Below are positions 1 through 8,448 of a DNA stretch of 64,000 nucleotides, piece after piece. Below the pieces are notes generated by a model, which saw nothing but the letters and a program-made list of their open reading frames with translations, was not told the origin of the DNA and did not search any database. The stretch comes from Kordia sp. SMS9. Lineage in GTDB: Bacteria; Bacteroidota; Bacteroidia; Flavobacteriales; Flavobacteriaceae. The stretch's first letter is position 1. Each line of letters starts with the position of its first letter. The position numbers were made by a program, and so were the translations under genes. The stretch lies in contig NZ_CP031153.1 of assembly GCF_003352465.1 (NCBI RefSeq), positions 5,233,501 to 5,297,500 on the forward strand, given 5' to 3'.

Positions 1-120
1 AGCTACAAAAGCATCTATTTCTTCTTGAGTCCTTAATGACATACTTTCTGTAGGACATTGTGCGTTTACGAAATGTATACTTAAACAAACTGTAAATAGT
101 AATCGTAATATTTTCTTCAT
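1..120 (-). CDS. Secreted protein, N-terminal 40 residues only
   Basis: The left edge of the window cuts this leftward gene. The visible part starts at an ATG (118-120) and reads as a classic signal peptide, MKKILRLLFTVCLSIHFVNA, followed by QCPTESMSLRTQEEID. Mature ends beginning Q-C-P-T are common in secreted Flavobacteriaceae proteins of the leucine-rich or L-domain kind, but the body of the protein is outside the window, so no function can be given. It is preceded by a 226 bp non-coding gap. Confidence 0.6.
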   Translation of the reverse strand, partial: MKKILRLLFTVCLSIHFVNAQCPTESMSLRTQEEIDAFVA

Positions 121-346
121 ATTTAATTTTTAAACATGGCAAAATAAATAGCCGTCATTGAATAGTTTAGCGTATTTGATTTTTTCTTTAGTGCATACAG
201 TAATCTAGTCCGTAACAATAAGTTAAAGTACGTACGCAGTTTTTTATGAACTATGACCAAGGTCATGTATTCATTCAATTTTTTGAGTATTTCCACGGTA
301 AGTTTTTTTATGCAATAAAGTGTACTTAGGTAGAAATGAACGCTTG

Positions 347-1423
347 TTATTTTAAACGTATTTTAGGATCGAGGTAACCATATACAATATCAACTAAAAT
401 ATTGATAATTACAAACATAGAAGCAATAATTAATACCGCGCCCATGATGATTGGAAGGTCTTGACTGTTTAAAGCATCTACGATTTCTTTACCGAGTCCG
501 TTCCAACCGAAGATGTATTCTACAAAAACAGCACCTGCCAACATGGACGCAAACCAACCTGAAATTGCCGTAATTACAGGATTGAGTGCATTTTTGACAG
601 CATGATTTTTTATGATTTTAAATTCACTCAAACCCTTTGCTCTTGCCGTACGAATGTAATCTTGATTGAAGACTTCTAGCAATGAATTTCGCATCAACTG
701 AATGACAACCGCCAACGGACGAATTCCCAACACGATGGCGGGCAAGATGAGATTTTTCCAGCGAATGCTGATCGATTCGCCAAAATCATCTACTTCATAT
801 AAACTTCCAGTCATGTTCAAATTGGTGAATTCGTGCAATAGAAATCCAAAAATCCACGCAAATAAAATCGCGCTAAAGAAAGAAGGAAGACTCATTCCTA
901 GCGTACTGATGATTTGAATCATTTTGTCCACAAATGTATCTTTATACAACGCAGAAATGATTCCAAATATAATTCCCAACAACATTGCAATACTGATCGC
1001 TGCAATTGCTAAAACGACCGTATTTGGTAAGGTTTCTTTAATGACTTGCGCGACACTTTTTCCCGATTTTTGAAATGATTCACGTAAGTATGGAAACTTT
1101 AAGACTGTCGTAGTGTTTCCGATGGTGAATAGTGTTGCAGCCGAATATTTATTTTTAGCCAAATAGGTGTAATCTTCTTTTTCAGTAGAATGAAATGAGA
1201 TCGGCAGTAAATCGTTGAGATAGTACGCATATTGCGTTAACACAGGTTTGTCGAAACCGTATTTCTTCTTCACGATGACAACTTGTTCCTCTGTTTGGTT
1301 TTGCCCAAGCATCATTTTTGCAGGATCGCCCGGCAAAATATTAAACAAGAAAAAAATCACGGTCACAACACCGAAAAGCGTTAAAAAGGCATAGCCAATT
1401 TTATGTAATATGTATCTTCCCAA
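347..1423 (-). CDS. Peptide-type ABC transporter permease (DppB/OppB family)
   Basis: A 358-residue inner-membrane permease of the dipeptide/oligopeptide/nickel ABC importer family. It has the family layout: one membrane helix at about residues 9-29, an extracytoplasmic stretch to about residue 130, then a bundle of helices to the C-terminus. The cytoplasmic EAA loop that contacts the ATPase is visible near residue 255 (DYIRTARAKGLSE). The segment between helices 1 and 2 is about 100 residues long. The gene lies 10 bp downstream of the BT_3928-family gene and is probably co-transcribed with it. No binding protein, second permease or ATPase is next to it, so the substrate cannot be inferred from context. 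Confidence 0.88.
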   Translation of the reverse strand: MGRYILHKIGYAFLTLFGVVTVIFFLFNILPGDPAKMMLGQNQTEEQVVIVKKKYGFDKPVLTQYAYYLNDLLPISFHSTEKEDYTYLAKNKYSAATLFTIGNTTTVLKFPYLRESFQKSGKSVAQVIKETLPNTVVLAIAAISIAMLLGIIFGIISALYKDTFVDKMIQIISTLGMSLPSFFSAILFAWIFGFLLHEFTNLNMTGSLYEVDDFGESISIRWKNLILPAIVLGIRPLAVVIQLMRNSLLEVFNQDYIRTARAKGLSEFKIIKNHAVKNALNPVITAISGWFASMLAGAVFVEYIFGWNGLGKEIVDALNSQDLPIIMGAVLIIASMFVIINILVDIVYGYLDPKIRLK

Positions 1424-1432
1424 AGATTGTTT

Positions 1433-2632
1433 TTAGAGTTTTATAGTGTCAAAATCGTTGTAATGTTTTTTGTCGGTAATGGTCCCTTTTTCTACTTTTA
1501 AAACTCCTGGATTGGAGCGAACAATGGTTTTTAAGGCAGTTTCGTCGGTTAAATAGAAATCAAAATTAAATTTCATCAAGGTTGATAAGTCTTTTAAATC
1601 TTCAGGATCCGCAGACGATACACCAATAACTTTGTAACCTGCGTCAATCGCTTTGTCCGTAAACGTTTTTACTTTCGAAAAACCAGCATCTTCTGCTTTA
1701 TCCAAATTATACATAATCACCATAATGAGTTTTTCTTCTTCCATCATCATTTCCGTAACATCACCATCATCCATACTTTCAATGGCAAAATCGTGAATTG
1801 GTGGTTCGTAGCCTTCTTCTACAACTTCACTTCGTATCGTTTTGTAGGTTCCGCCTTCAACTTTTGGCTGTTCGCCAATCTTATCGGTAACAACTTCCAC
1901 TTCGTCTCCATCCACATCAAAAACCCAAATATATTTAAAAACTGGTCGTGGTGCATCTGGCGGAACGGTCATTCCATCCATAATGTTTGCGCCAATTTTA
2001 TACGGTCTAAAGTCAAATGTTGGCAAATGATTCAGCACATGTCTTCCAAAGAAAATACATGCCAATAAACTTACTGTCGCAATGGCGATGCTTACTTTGT
2101 TGGAAACAATAGGTTTGATATGTTTGATTCCCATGAAAAGAATTAAGATTGCAACTAACAGAATGATATCTTTCCAAAAGCTTTCCCAAGGCGTCAATTT
2201 CCAAAAATCGCCAAAACAACCACAATCGGTTACTTTATTGAAATAGGCCGAATAGAAGGTTAAAAACGTGAAGAACACAATTAATCCTAACAAACTCCAA
2301 AGTACTGGTTTTTTAAACAAACTTAGTAAAATCATGACACCGAGAATCACTTCTAGGATGACTAAAAAAACAGCCATCCACAACGCATACGGTGACAAAA
2401 ATTCGAGATTTAGCACGTCTTCCGCAAAATAATCTGTCAATTTGAATGAAAACCCAACAGGATCATTCAGCTTGATAAATCCTGAAAAAATAAACAATCC
2501 GCCCACAAAAATTTGACAAGCAATCGTAAGGATTTTTCCATAGATGGTATTGAAAAAAATAACTTTTTGTTGTATGATTTGCTGCCAAATCGACGTTGCT
2601 TTTTCGGGTTGTGAAGCTCCTGTTTTTTCCAT
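1433..2632 (-). CDS. BT_3928-family DoxX-like membrane protein with redox-like C-terminus
   Basis: A 399-residue protein. The N-terminal half holds about five hydrophobic helices and resembles DoxX/MauE-type membrane proteins, including a cysteine pair in the loop sequence TDCGCFGDF (about residue 136). The C-terminal half, from about residue 210, is soluble and ends in a thioredoxin-like fold segment (VIGVSSADPEDL, then a Pro-containing strand SNPGVLKV) without a CxxC active site. This architecture matches what databases call the BT_3928 family. A role in envelope thiol or electron transfer is inferred from the DoxX/MauE resemblance only. It is divergent from folP, which starts 146 bp away. 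Confidence 0.8.
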   Translation of the reverse strand: MEKTGASQPEKATSIWQQIIQQKVIFFNTIYGKILTIACQIFVGGLFIFSGFIKLNDPVGFSFKLTDYFAEDVLNLEFLSPYALWMAVFLVILEVILGVMILLSLFKKPVLWSLLGLIVFFTFLTFYSAYFNKVTDCGCFGDFWKLTPWESFWKDIILLVAILILFMGIKHIKPIVSNKVSIAIATVSLLACIFFGRHVLNHLPTFDFRPYKIGANIMDGMTVPPDAPRPVFKYIWVFDVDGDEVEVVTDKIGEQPKVEGGTYKTIRSEVVEEGYEPPIHDFAIESMDDGDVTEMMMEEEKLIMVIMYNLDKAEDAGFSKVKTFTDKAIDAGYKVIGVSSADPEDLKDLSTLMKFNFDFYLTDETALKTIVRSNPGVLKVEKGTITDKKHYNDFDTIKL

Positions 2633-2720
2633 GTGATCGTTTTGTAATTGTCAACGCATTTTCAATAGACTTCCTTGTGTTTTTATTGTGCGATGCGTTA
2701 AATTTTATGTAAATTTCGTC

Positions 2721-2728
2721 CAAAATTA
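2721..2728 (-). promoter_or_regulatory. Candidate -7 box for the BT_3928-family gene
   Basis: On the minus strand this reads TAATTTTG, a match to the Bacteroidota -7 consensus TAnnTTTG. It lies 88 bp upstream of the start codon. No clear TTTG -33 box was found at the usual distance, so this is a weak call. Confidence 0.35.
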
Positions 2729-2778
2729 CCAATTTATAAAAAGAAAAGGACATAACTTCATTTTAAAGGTATTTATGT

Positions 2779-3603
2779 ATGCAAAGTATAAACTGTAATG
2801 GACATTTAGTATCACTAGAAACCCCAAAAGTGATGGGAATTTTGAATGTGACACCTGATTCTTTTTATGATGGTGGCAAGTTTAAAAATCCGAAAAGCAT
2901 ATTGGCGCAGGTTGAAAAAATGTTGACTGATGGCGCAACTTTTGTAGATGTTGGCGCATACAGTTCGCGACCAAATGCACCGCATGTTTCGTTGGAAGAA
3001 GAAAAGAAACGCTTGTTGCCGATTTTGGAATTGATTTTACAGGAATTTCCAAACACGATACTGTCAATTGATACTTTTCGTAGTGAAGTGGCGAAAGCTG
3101 CCATTGATTTGGGTGCTGCGATGATTAATGATATTTCTGCGGGAAATTTGGATGAACACATGATGCAAACTGTTGGAAAACTTGGTGTTCCATATATTAT
3201 GATGCACATGCAAGGCACACCGAAAACCATGCAAGAAAATCCTAGGTATGAAAATGTGGTGAAAGATATTTTGCAAGAACTTTCAGAAAAAATTGCGGTA
3301 GCACGATCGCATAATATTAACGATCTCATTGTTGATCCTGGTTTTGGTTTTGGAAAAACCATTGCACATAATTATGCTATTTTAAGCGATTTGAAGCTTT
3401 TTTCCTTCTTGGATTGTGCCGTATTAGCGGGCGTTTCCAGAAAATCTATGATTTATAAAGTGTTAGCAACAACTCCGCAAGAAGCACTAAACGGAACTTC
3501 TGTGTTACATACAATTGCCTTACAAAATGGTGCTTCCATTATACGCGTGCATGATGTGAAAGAAGCTGTGGAATGTGTAAAGTTGGTAGGAATGGTTGGT
3601 TAG
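2779..3603 (+). CDS. folP: Dihydropteroate synthase
   Basis: A 274-residue cytoplasmic enzyme of folate synthesis. It joins p-aminobenzoate to 6-hydroxymethyl-dihydropterin pyrophosphate to give dihydropteroate. The family signatures are all present: MGILNVTPDSFYDGG near residue 20, DIGA/INDIS-type strands (AAMINDISAG), DPGFGFGKT near residue 190, the SRKS loop and the C-terminal IRVHDV motif that holds the pterin. Length is normal for the family. The stop codon TAG is the first TAG of a heptanucleotide tandem repeat. In many flavobacteria folP is directly followed by cdaA; here about 850 bp separate them. Confidence 0.96.
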   Translation: MQSINCNGHLVSLETPKVMGILNVTPDSFYDGGKFKNPKSILAQVEKMLTDGATFVDVGAYSSRPNAPHVSLEEEKKRLLPILELILQEFPNTILSIDTFRSEVAKAAIDLGAAMINDISAGNLDEHMMQTVGKLGVPYIMMHMQGTPKTMQENPRYENVVKDILQELSEKIAVARSHNINDLIVDPGFGFGKTIAHNYAILSDLKLFSFLDCAVLAGVSRKSMIYKVLATTPQEALNGTSVLHTIALQNGASIIRVHDVKEAVECVKLVGMVG

Positions 3604-3674
3604 CTGTTAGCTGTTAGCTGTTAGCTGTTAGCTGTTAGCTGTTAGCTGTTAGCTGTTAGCTGTTAGCTGTTAGC
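3600..3674 (+). repeat. Heptanucleotide tandem repeat (TTAGCTG), about 10.7 copies
   Basis: A perfect run of the unit TTAGCTG covering 75 bp. It begins at the last base before the folP stop codon, so the stop is supplied by the repeat. The unit is 7 bp and contains TAG, so successive copies place TAG in each reading frame. Confidence 0.97.
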
Positions 3675-3737
3675 AAAAATACTTTTTCATTTTAGGTTTA
3701 GCGTTTTACATTTTAAATTCATTATTCATTATTCGTC

Positions 3738-3767
3738 TTTTTGAAGTTTCTCAATTCTCAATACGAA
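3738..3767 (+). repeat. Left copy of a 30 bp direct repeat flanking the peptide gene
   Basis: This 30 bp segment matches 4286-4315 at 28 of 30 positions (TTTTTGAAGTTTCTCAAT is shared exactly, with two A/T differences later). The two copies bracket the small peptide gene and its terminator. Confidence 0.8.
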
Positions 3768-3931
3768 CCTCTCAATGCTTATAAACAGTTCAACTTCTTA
3801 GCCTTTGTCACGAATTCACGAATGACTTTATAATTACTCTTTCCATAATGTATTCGAATTTTATGTTTTTCTTAAAAAAAAATTAAACATTTAGCATTCA
3901 ACATTTTAAAACTGTTAATTACCCTGTAAAA

Positions 3932-3964
3932 AAAACTGTCTGAGATAAATTCTCAAACAGTTTT
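3932..3964 (-). terminator. Rho-independent terminator of the small peptide gene
   Basis: Stem 3936-3945 with 3951-3960 (one mismatch), loop TAAAT, extended by A/T pairs. Read on the minus strand it is followed by a run of eight T. It lies 20 bp after the stop codon of the peptide gene. Confidence 0.85.
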
Positions 3965-3983
3965 CATTTTTTCAAACTACATC

Positions 3984-4145
3984 CTAAAAGTCAAAACAGA
4001 AGCAACATTGTACTTCTGCGCAGTGATGTCCACAATCGAAACAGGCTCCATTGCTATAGCATTTTGCGCGTCCTCCGTTGATTTTGTGTTGTTGTGCTTT
4101 TTCAATTTCTGAAACTCCATTTATTTTTAAGATCTTGTGTAACAT
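3984..4145 (-). CDS. Small Cys-rich GG-leader peptide, bacteriocin-like precursor
   Basis: A 53-residue product. The first 25 residues, MLHKILKINGVSEIEKAQQH then KINGG, look like the double-glycine leaders of Bacteroidota bacteriocin-type peptides (a KxLxLNGVxxLxKxxQxxINGG pattern). The 28-residue core after GG starts RAKCYSNGACFDCGHHC and ends EVQCCFCFDF, and contains seven cysteines. Reading frame, ATG start and a strong terminator 20 bp past the stop all support a real gene. No C39 peptidase-transporter, lanthipeptide synthetase or other maturation gene lies nearby, so processing must be encoded elsewhere if it happens. The class of the peptide (bacteriocin, signal or modified peptide) cannot be told from sequence alone. 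Confidence 0.75.
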   Translation of the reverse strand: MLHKILKINGVSEIEKAQQHKINGGRAKCYSNGACFDCGHHCAEVQCCFCFDF

Positions 4146-4454
4146 GTTATAAAGTTTTTTGTTAATAATTTTTAAGGTAAGAATTCTCTTTATTAAATAG
4201 TTACGGTTTCACCATAGAAGTTTTTAAGTTTCTACTTGAAAACATACACTTATAAACTTCAATTTTTGTTTTTTGTCAATTTGTTTTTTTGAAGTTTCTC
4301 AATACTCAATTCGAATCACACCATTGAGTAAAGTCTCTCGACTTTGTAACTTTTACAACTTTACAACTACCATCACACGCGATAAAACTTCACATTTAGT
4401 ATTTTACATTCTAAATTTTGTTATTTTTACTCAATTCTATAGGAAACACGCACA
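4146..4454. other. Non-coding AT-rich gap before cdaA
   Basis: About 310 bp with no convincing gene. It contains the right copy of the 30 bp direct repeat (4286-4315). The rest is low-complexity AT-rich sequence that should hold the promoters of the peptide gene and of cdaA, but no clean promoter match was found. Confidence 0.5.
4286..4315 (+). repeat. Right copy of the 30 bp direct repeat flanking the peptide gene
   Basis: Partner of 3738-3767, 28 of 30 positions identical. Together they bound a 520 bp segment that carries the peptide gene. Confidence 0.8.
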
Positions 4455-5237
4455 TTGGACTTTTTTGGATTCTTAAATTTTGGACTGTTAGACTTCATCG
4501 AAATTATTCTCGTTGCCATACTTTTATACTATGTATATAAATTGGTAAAAGGAACGGTAGCTATTAATATTTTTGTGGGAATTGTGATCATTTTTGTGGC
4601 TTGGAAGATTACTGAAGCACTAGAAATGAACGTGTTAAGCAATATTTTTGGCGAATTTATTGGTGTTGGAATTATTGCATTATTCATTGTATTTCAACAA
4701 GAAATTCGAAAGTTTTTATTAATGATTGGCACCACCAACTTTGCTGCAAAACGCAGTTTTGTGAAGCACTTTCGATTCTTAAAACAAGATGCAAATATTG
4801 ACACAGACGTAGCAGCTATTTTAAAAGCATGCACAAAAATGTCCGCCACAAAAACGGGAGCTATTATTTTAATTGAACGTAACAATTCTTTAGAATTTGT
4901 CAAAGATTCTGGCGATACTATGGGAATGGACGTCAATGTACCAACGCTGGAAAGTATCTTCTTCAAAAACAGTCCACTGCATGATGGCGCCATTATTATT
5001 GAAGGAAATCGCGTTACAGCAACACGCGTTATTTTACCAGTTTCTAAATCGACCATGATTCCACAACGTTTTGGCTTGCGACACAGAGCCGCTTTTGGAA
5101 TTACTGAAAAAACAGATGCATTGGCATTAGTGGTTTCTGAAGAAACGGGACAAGTTTCGTATATCCGCGATGGCGAATTTGTATTGTATGAAGATATGGA
5201 AACACTGGAAGAAATGCTACAAAAGGATTTGAGTTAA
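4455..5237 (+). CDS. cdaA: Diadenylate cyclase CdaA
   Basis: A 260-residue membrane-bound enzyme that makes the second messenger cyclic di-AMP from two ATP. Three hydrophobic helices fill about residues 8-85, followed by the DisA_N/DUF147 catalytic domain. The two nucleotide-binding motifs are intact: DGA in SPLHDGAIII near residue 177 and RHR in GLRHRAAFG near residue 205. The start is TTG (4455); the next in-frame ATG would remove two membrane helices, so TTG is the best start. It follows folP on the same strand, the usual partner in this family, with an insert between them. Cyclic di-AMP in other bacteria controls osmolyte and wall balance. Confidence 0.93.
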   Translation: MDFFGFLNFGLLDFIEIILVAILLYYVYKLVKGTVAINIFVGIVIIFVAWKITEALEMNVLSNIFGEFIGVGIIALFIVFQQEIRKFLLMIGTTNFAAKRSFVKHFRFLKQDANIDTDVAAILKACTKMSATKTGAIILIERNNSLEFVKDSGDTMGMDVNVPTLESIFFKNSPLHDGAIIIEGNRVTATRVILPVSKSTMIPQRFGLRHRAAFGITEKTDALALVVSEETGQVSYIRDGEFVLYEDMETLEEMLQKDLS

Positions 5238-5256
5238 TTACTTTCTACCTTAATTA

Positions 5257-7047
5257 TTACACCGCTTCCTGCTGAATAAATTGTACTTCGTATAAGTTTT
5301 TATAATATCCGTTTTCAATTTGTAACAATTCGTCGTGCGAACCTTTTTCAACAATTTTACCCGCATCCATCACAATAATGGTATCTGCTTTTTTAATTGT
5401 TGCCAATCGGTGAGCAATCACAATGGACGTTCTTCCTTTGGTGATGGTATCTGTAGCATTTTGAATGAGTTGTTCTGAATATGAATCGACAGACGAAGTG
5501 GCTTCATCCAAAATTAAAATTCTAGGATTGGTCACAAATGCACGTAAGAATGAAATTAATTGTCGCTGCCCTGAAGAAAGCATGCCGCCACGTTCTTTTA
5601 CATTGTAATCGTAATTGTTTGGCAAACTCATAATGAACTCATGTACGCCAATTTGTTTTGCCGCTTTTTCAACCGTTTCACGACTGATCTCAGGGTTTTG
5701 TAAGGTGATATTGTTGAGAATGGTATCTGCAAATAAAAATACATCTTGTAAAACCACCGCTATTTTTTCACGCAAAGCCGCCAATTTTACATCTTTAATA
5801 TCAATACCGTCAATAGCAATTGTTCCGGAATCTATTTCGTAAAAACGATTCAATAAGTTGATAATGGTAGATTTTCCTGCTCCTGTTGCGCCCACAATGG
5901 CAACAGTTTGCCCTTGTTGTACGTCAAACGAAATTCCATGCAATACTTCTTCGCCTTCTACATACGAAAAACGCACACCCTTAAATGTTAAATTTCCTTT
6001 GATGTTTAACGAAGCCGTTTCTCCTGCATCTTCAATTTGACTATCGGTGTCTAAAATATCAAAAATACGTCCTGCCGCAACCATTCCCATTTGTAAGGTG
6101 TTGAATTTGTCTGCGATTTGTCGTAATGGTCTAAACAACATGCCAATCATCATGATAAATGCGACCACATTCCCCAATTCTGCAGAACCTTCCGTGCCTA
6201 ATTCCGTCGTTACGATTGTTGCTGACATCAATCCGCCATACCACACAATCAAACCTACGGCAATGGAGTTTGCCAAATCGGGAATTGGAAAGAAAATGGA
6301 GTTATACCAAATCGTTTTTAACCAACCTTTTTTATGTTTCTCGTTAATTTCTTTAAAGTTTTTGTATTCTGTTTCTTCTCTTGAGAATAATTGTACGATT
6401 TTCATTCCCGTGACACGTTCTTGCACAAAGGAATTGAGATTGGAAATTTGCGCACGTACTTCTTCAAACGCTGATTTCATGGCTTTTTGAAATACGCGTG
6501 TCGCATAAATAATTAAAGGTAAAATCGCAAAGACAATGATGGATAATTTCCAACTGAGCCACAGCATTACGCCCATGACTACGAGCATTTTCAACAAGTC
6601 TGCAATAATGACAAATAATCCTTGACTAAAAATACTAGCAATCGTTTCAATATCACTTACTGCTCTAGTGACCAAACGTCCTACAGAAGATTTGTCGTAA
6701 TACGCCATCTTGAACCGCAGCATGTGATTGAATAATTTTCTTCGAATGTCTTTTATGATACTTTGTCCGAGCCAGTTTGCATAAAACACGAATAAAAACT
6801 GAAAAATTACTTCCAGCATTAAAACGCCCAACATGAATAAAATGTACATGAGCAAGCCTTCTTTGTCTTTCGTGACGATGTAATCATCTACTGTAATTTT
6901 CAGTAAAACAGGACGCGCCACCGCGAATACAGACAGTAATACTGCTGCAATTGCTACAAAATACAAGGTGATTTTATAGGGATTTGTATAGGTCAATAAG
7001 CGTTTAAAAAGACCAAAATCAAATACTGTTCCTGTTACTTTAGCCAT
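5257..7047 (-). CDS. ABC exporter, fused permease and ATPase (MsbA-like)
   Basis: A 596-residue half-transporter that works as a homodimer or heterodimer in the inner membrane. Six membrane helices occupy about residues 20-310. The nucleotide-binding domain follows: Walker A GATGAGKST near residue 383, ABC signature LSSGQRQL near 490, Walker B ILILDEATSS near 512, and the H-loop IVIAHRLAT. The signature has Ser in place of the usual second Gly, a common variant. It overlaps truA by 8 bp and is probably translated from the same message. Lipid or drug export is the likely role, but the substrate is not readable from sequence. Confidence 0.93.
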   Translation of the reverse strand: MAKVTGTVFDFGLFKRLLTYTNPYKITLYFVAIAAVLLSVFAVARPVLLKITVDDYIVTKDKEGLLMYILFMLGVLMLEVIFQFLFVFYANWLGQSIIKDIRRKLFNHMLRFKMAYYDKSSVGRLVTRAVSDIETIASIFSQGLFVIIADLLKMLVVMGVMLWLSWKLSIIVFAILPLIIYATRVFQKAMKSAFEEVRAQISNLNSFVQERVTGMKIVQLFSREETEYKNFKEINEKHKKGWLKTIWYNSIFFPIPDLANSIAVGLIVWYGGLMSATIVTTELGTEGSAELGNVVAFIMMIGMLFRPLRQIADKFNTLQMGMVAAGRIFDILDTDSQIEDAGETASLNIKGNLTFKGVRFSYVEGEEVLHGISFDVQQGQTVAIVGATGAGKSTIINLLNRFYEIDSGTIAIDGIDIKDVKLAALREKIAVVLQDVFLFADTILNNITLQNPEISRETVEKAAKQIGVHEFIMSLPNNYDYNVKERGGMLSSGQRQLISFLRAFVTNPRILILDEATSSVDSYSEQLIQNATDTITKGRTSIVIAHRLATIKKADTIIVMDAGKIVEKGSHDELLQIENGYYKNLYEVQFIQQEAV

Positions 7048-7792
7048 TGATTGTAAAGGTTTCTGCTGGATATGTTACCGCGGTTAAATATAAGGCTTTT
7101 CCAGGTACCGAAGTGCCTGCGTTATTTCGATCTCTCGATGCTATGATTTGTTTAAATTCTGATATGCTTAATTTCCCCAATCCGACATCCAAAAGCGTTC
7201 CTACAATGGCGCGTACCATGTTTCTCAAGAAACGATCGGCACGAATGGTGAATACCAATAGTTCATTTTTTTGTTCCCAAACGGCTTTTTCAATCTTACA
7301 GATATAGGTTTTTACGTCTGTATGTGTTTTGGAAAAACATTTAAAATCGTTGTACTTGAACAATTCTTTTGCCGCTTCATTCATCAAAGGTACATTTAGT
7401 GGTTTGAAAACGAAGTGTGCCGATTGATTGTGAAATGGATTTTTTTGTGTGACGATCCAATATTCGTACGTTCTGCCTGTAGCATCAAATCGCGCATGAG
7501 CGTCTTTGTGAACTTGATGAATTTCCTGAATAGCAACATCTTTTGGTAAAAACGAATTCAATTTGAACGTTAATTCAGTGGCATGAAACGCAATTTCTGT
7601 GTCAAAATGTGCATACATTTGTTTGGCATGCACGCCTGCATCTGTTCGTCCTGCGCCTACAATTGAAATTTCTGATCGCAATAAGACAGACAAGGCTTTT
7701 TCAATCACTTCTTGTACCGAAATGGCATTCGGTTGATTTTGCCAACCGTGATAATTTTCGCCATTATAAGAAAGTTCAATGAAGTATCTCAA
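7040..7792 (-). CDS. truA: tRNA pseudouridine(38-40) synthase TruA
   Basis: A 250-residue cytoplasmic enzyme that isomerises uridines at positions 38-40 of the tRNA anticodon stem. The catalytic aspartate lies in GAGRTDAGVHA near residue 50. The N-terminal strand YNGENYHGWQNQP and the C-terminal RNMVRAIVGTLLDVG segment are typical of the family. Length is normal. The ABC exporter gene begins inside its last codons (8 bp overlap), which suggests coupled translation. Confidence 0.95.
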   Translation of the reverse strand: MRYFIELSYNGENYHGWQNQPNAISVQEVIEKALSVLLRSEISIVGAGRTDAGVHAKQMYAHFDTEIAFHATELTFKLNSFLPKDVAIQEIHQVHKDAHARFDATGRTYEYWIVTQKNPFHNQSAHFVFKPLNVPLMNEAAKELFKYNDFKCFSKTHTDVKTYICKIEKAVWEQKNELLVFTIRADRFLRNMVRAIVGTLLDVGLGKLSISEFKQIIASRDRNNAGTSVPGKALYLTAVTYPAETFTING

Positions 7793-7823
7793 GGTAATAT
7801 TTGCTACTTTTGTTTCAGACTGA

Positions 7824-7831
7824 CAAAGATA
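7824..7831 (-). promoter_or_regulatory. Candidate -7 box for truA
   Basis: Minus-strand TATCTTTG, an exact fit to TAnnTTTG, 32 bp upstream of the truA start. No good -33 TTTG was seen. Confidence 0.4.
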
Positions 7832-7894
7832 AGTTTTAATTCATTAGTTTACACGAATTCGTAATTATTTAGCAAAGTTTTAAGGAGAAATTTC

Positions 7895-8395
7895 ATGAAG
7901 AAAATTTTACTGTTATCCGATACACATAGTCATATTGATGATCACATTTTAAAGCATGTCAACTATGCGGATGAAGTATGGCACGCGGGCGATATTGGCG
8001 ATTTGTCTGTAACAGATACAATTCAGAAATTAAAACCATTGCGCGGTGTGTATGGCAATATTGATAATGATAAAGCGCGCATGGAATTTCCGGAACACAA
8101 TCGTTTTATGTGTGAAGGTGTCGATGTTTGGATGACACATATTGGCGGTTATCCAAATAAATACAATGTGCGTGTGCGTGATGAAATTCGAAAAAATCCG
8201 CCACAGTTGTTTATTTGCGGACATTCGCATATTTTGAAAGTGATGTTTGATAAGAAGTTAAATTTATTGCACATGAATCCTGGCGCGTGCGGAAAACATG
8301 GTTTTCATAAAGTACGTACCATGTTGCGTTTTGTGATTGATCAAGATAAAATTAAGGATTTAGAGATTATTGAATTAGCAAATCGGTATTCATAA
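7895..8395 (+). CDS. YfcE/MJ0936-type metallophosphoesterase
   Basis: A 166-residue cytoplasmic phosphodiesterase. The two-metal calcineurin-like site is complete: DTHSH (residues 9-13), HAGDIGD (about 30-36), GNIDND (about 54-59), H in THIGG and the GHSH motif near residue 111. The small size and motif spacing match the YfcE subfamily, whose members hydrolyse phosphodiesters in vitro; the physiological substrate is unknown. It is monocistronic and shares a hairpin terminator with the convergent GH18-like gene. Confidence 0.92.
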   Translation: MKKILLLSDTHSHIDDHILKHVNYADEVWHAGDIGDLSVTDTIQKLKPLRGVYGNIDNDKARMEFPEHNRFMCEGVDVWMTHIGGYPNKYNVRVRDEIRKNPPQLFICGHSHILKVMFDKKLNLLHMNPGACGKHGFHKVRTMLRFVIDQDKIKDLEIIELANRYS

Positions 8396-8397
8396 AT

Positions 8398-8423
8398 AAA
8401 CCCCAACAAAAATGCTGAGGTTT
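8398..8423. terminator. Bidirectional hairpin between convergent genes
   Basis: An 11 bp stem with two mismatches (8398-8408 with 8413-8423) starting AAACC and ending GGTTT, with a short A loop. It lies 3 bp after the phosphoesterase stop and 26 bp after the stop of the leftward GH18-like gene. Confidence 0.7.
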
Positions 8424-8448
8424 GTATTGTTTAGTAGGTAGAATGCAG

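Noticed and set aside
253..266. Palindrome ATGACC-AA-GGTCAT upstream of the first partial gene
   Set aside because: Operator-like, but a 6 bp arm can occur by chance and no regulator gene is nearby.
4273..4476. 67-codon open frame overlapping the cdaA start
   Set aside because: Composition is that of the AT-rich gap, it overlaps cdaA in another frame and has no start context or similarity to known proteins.
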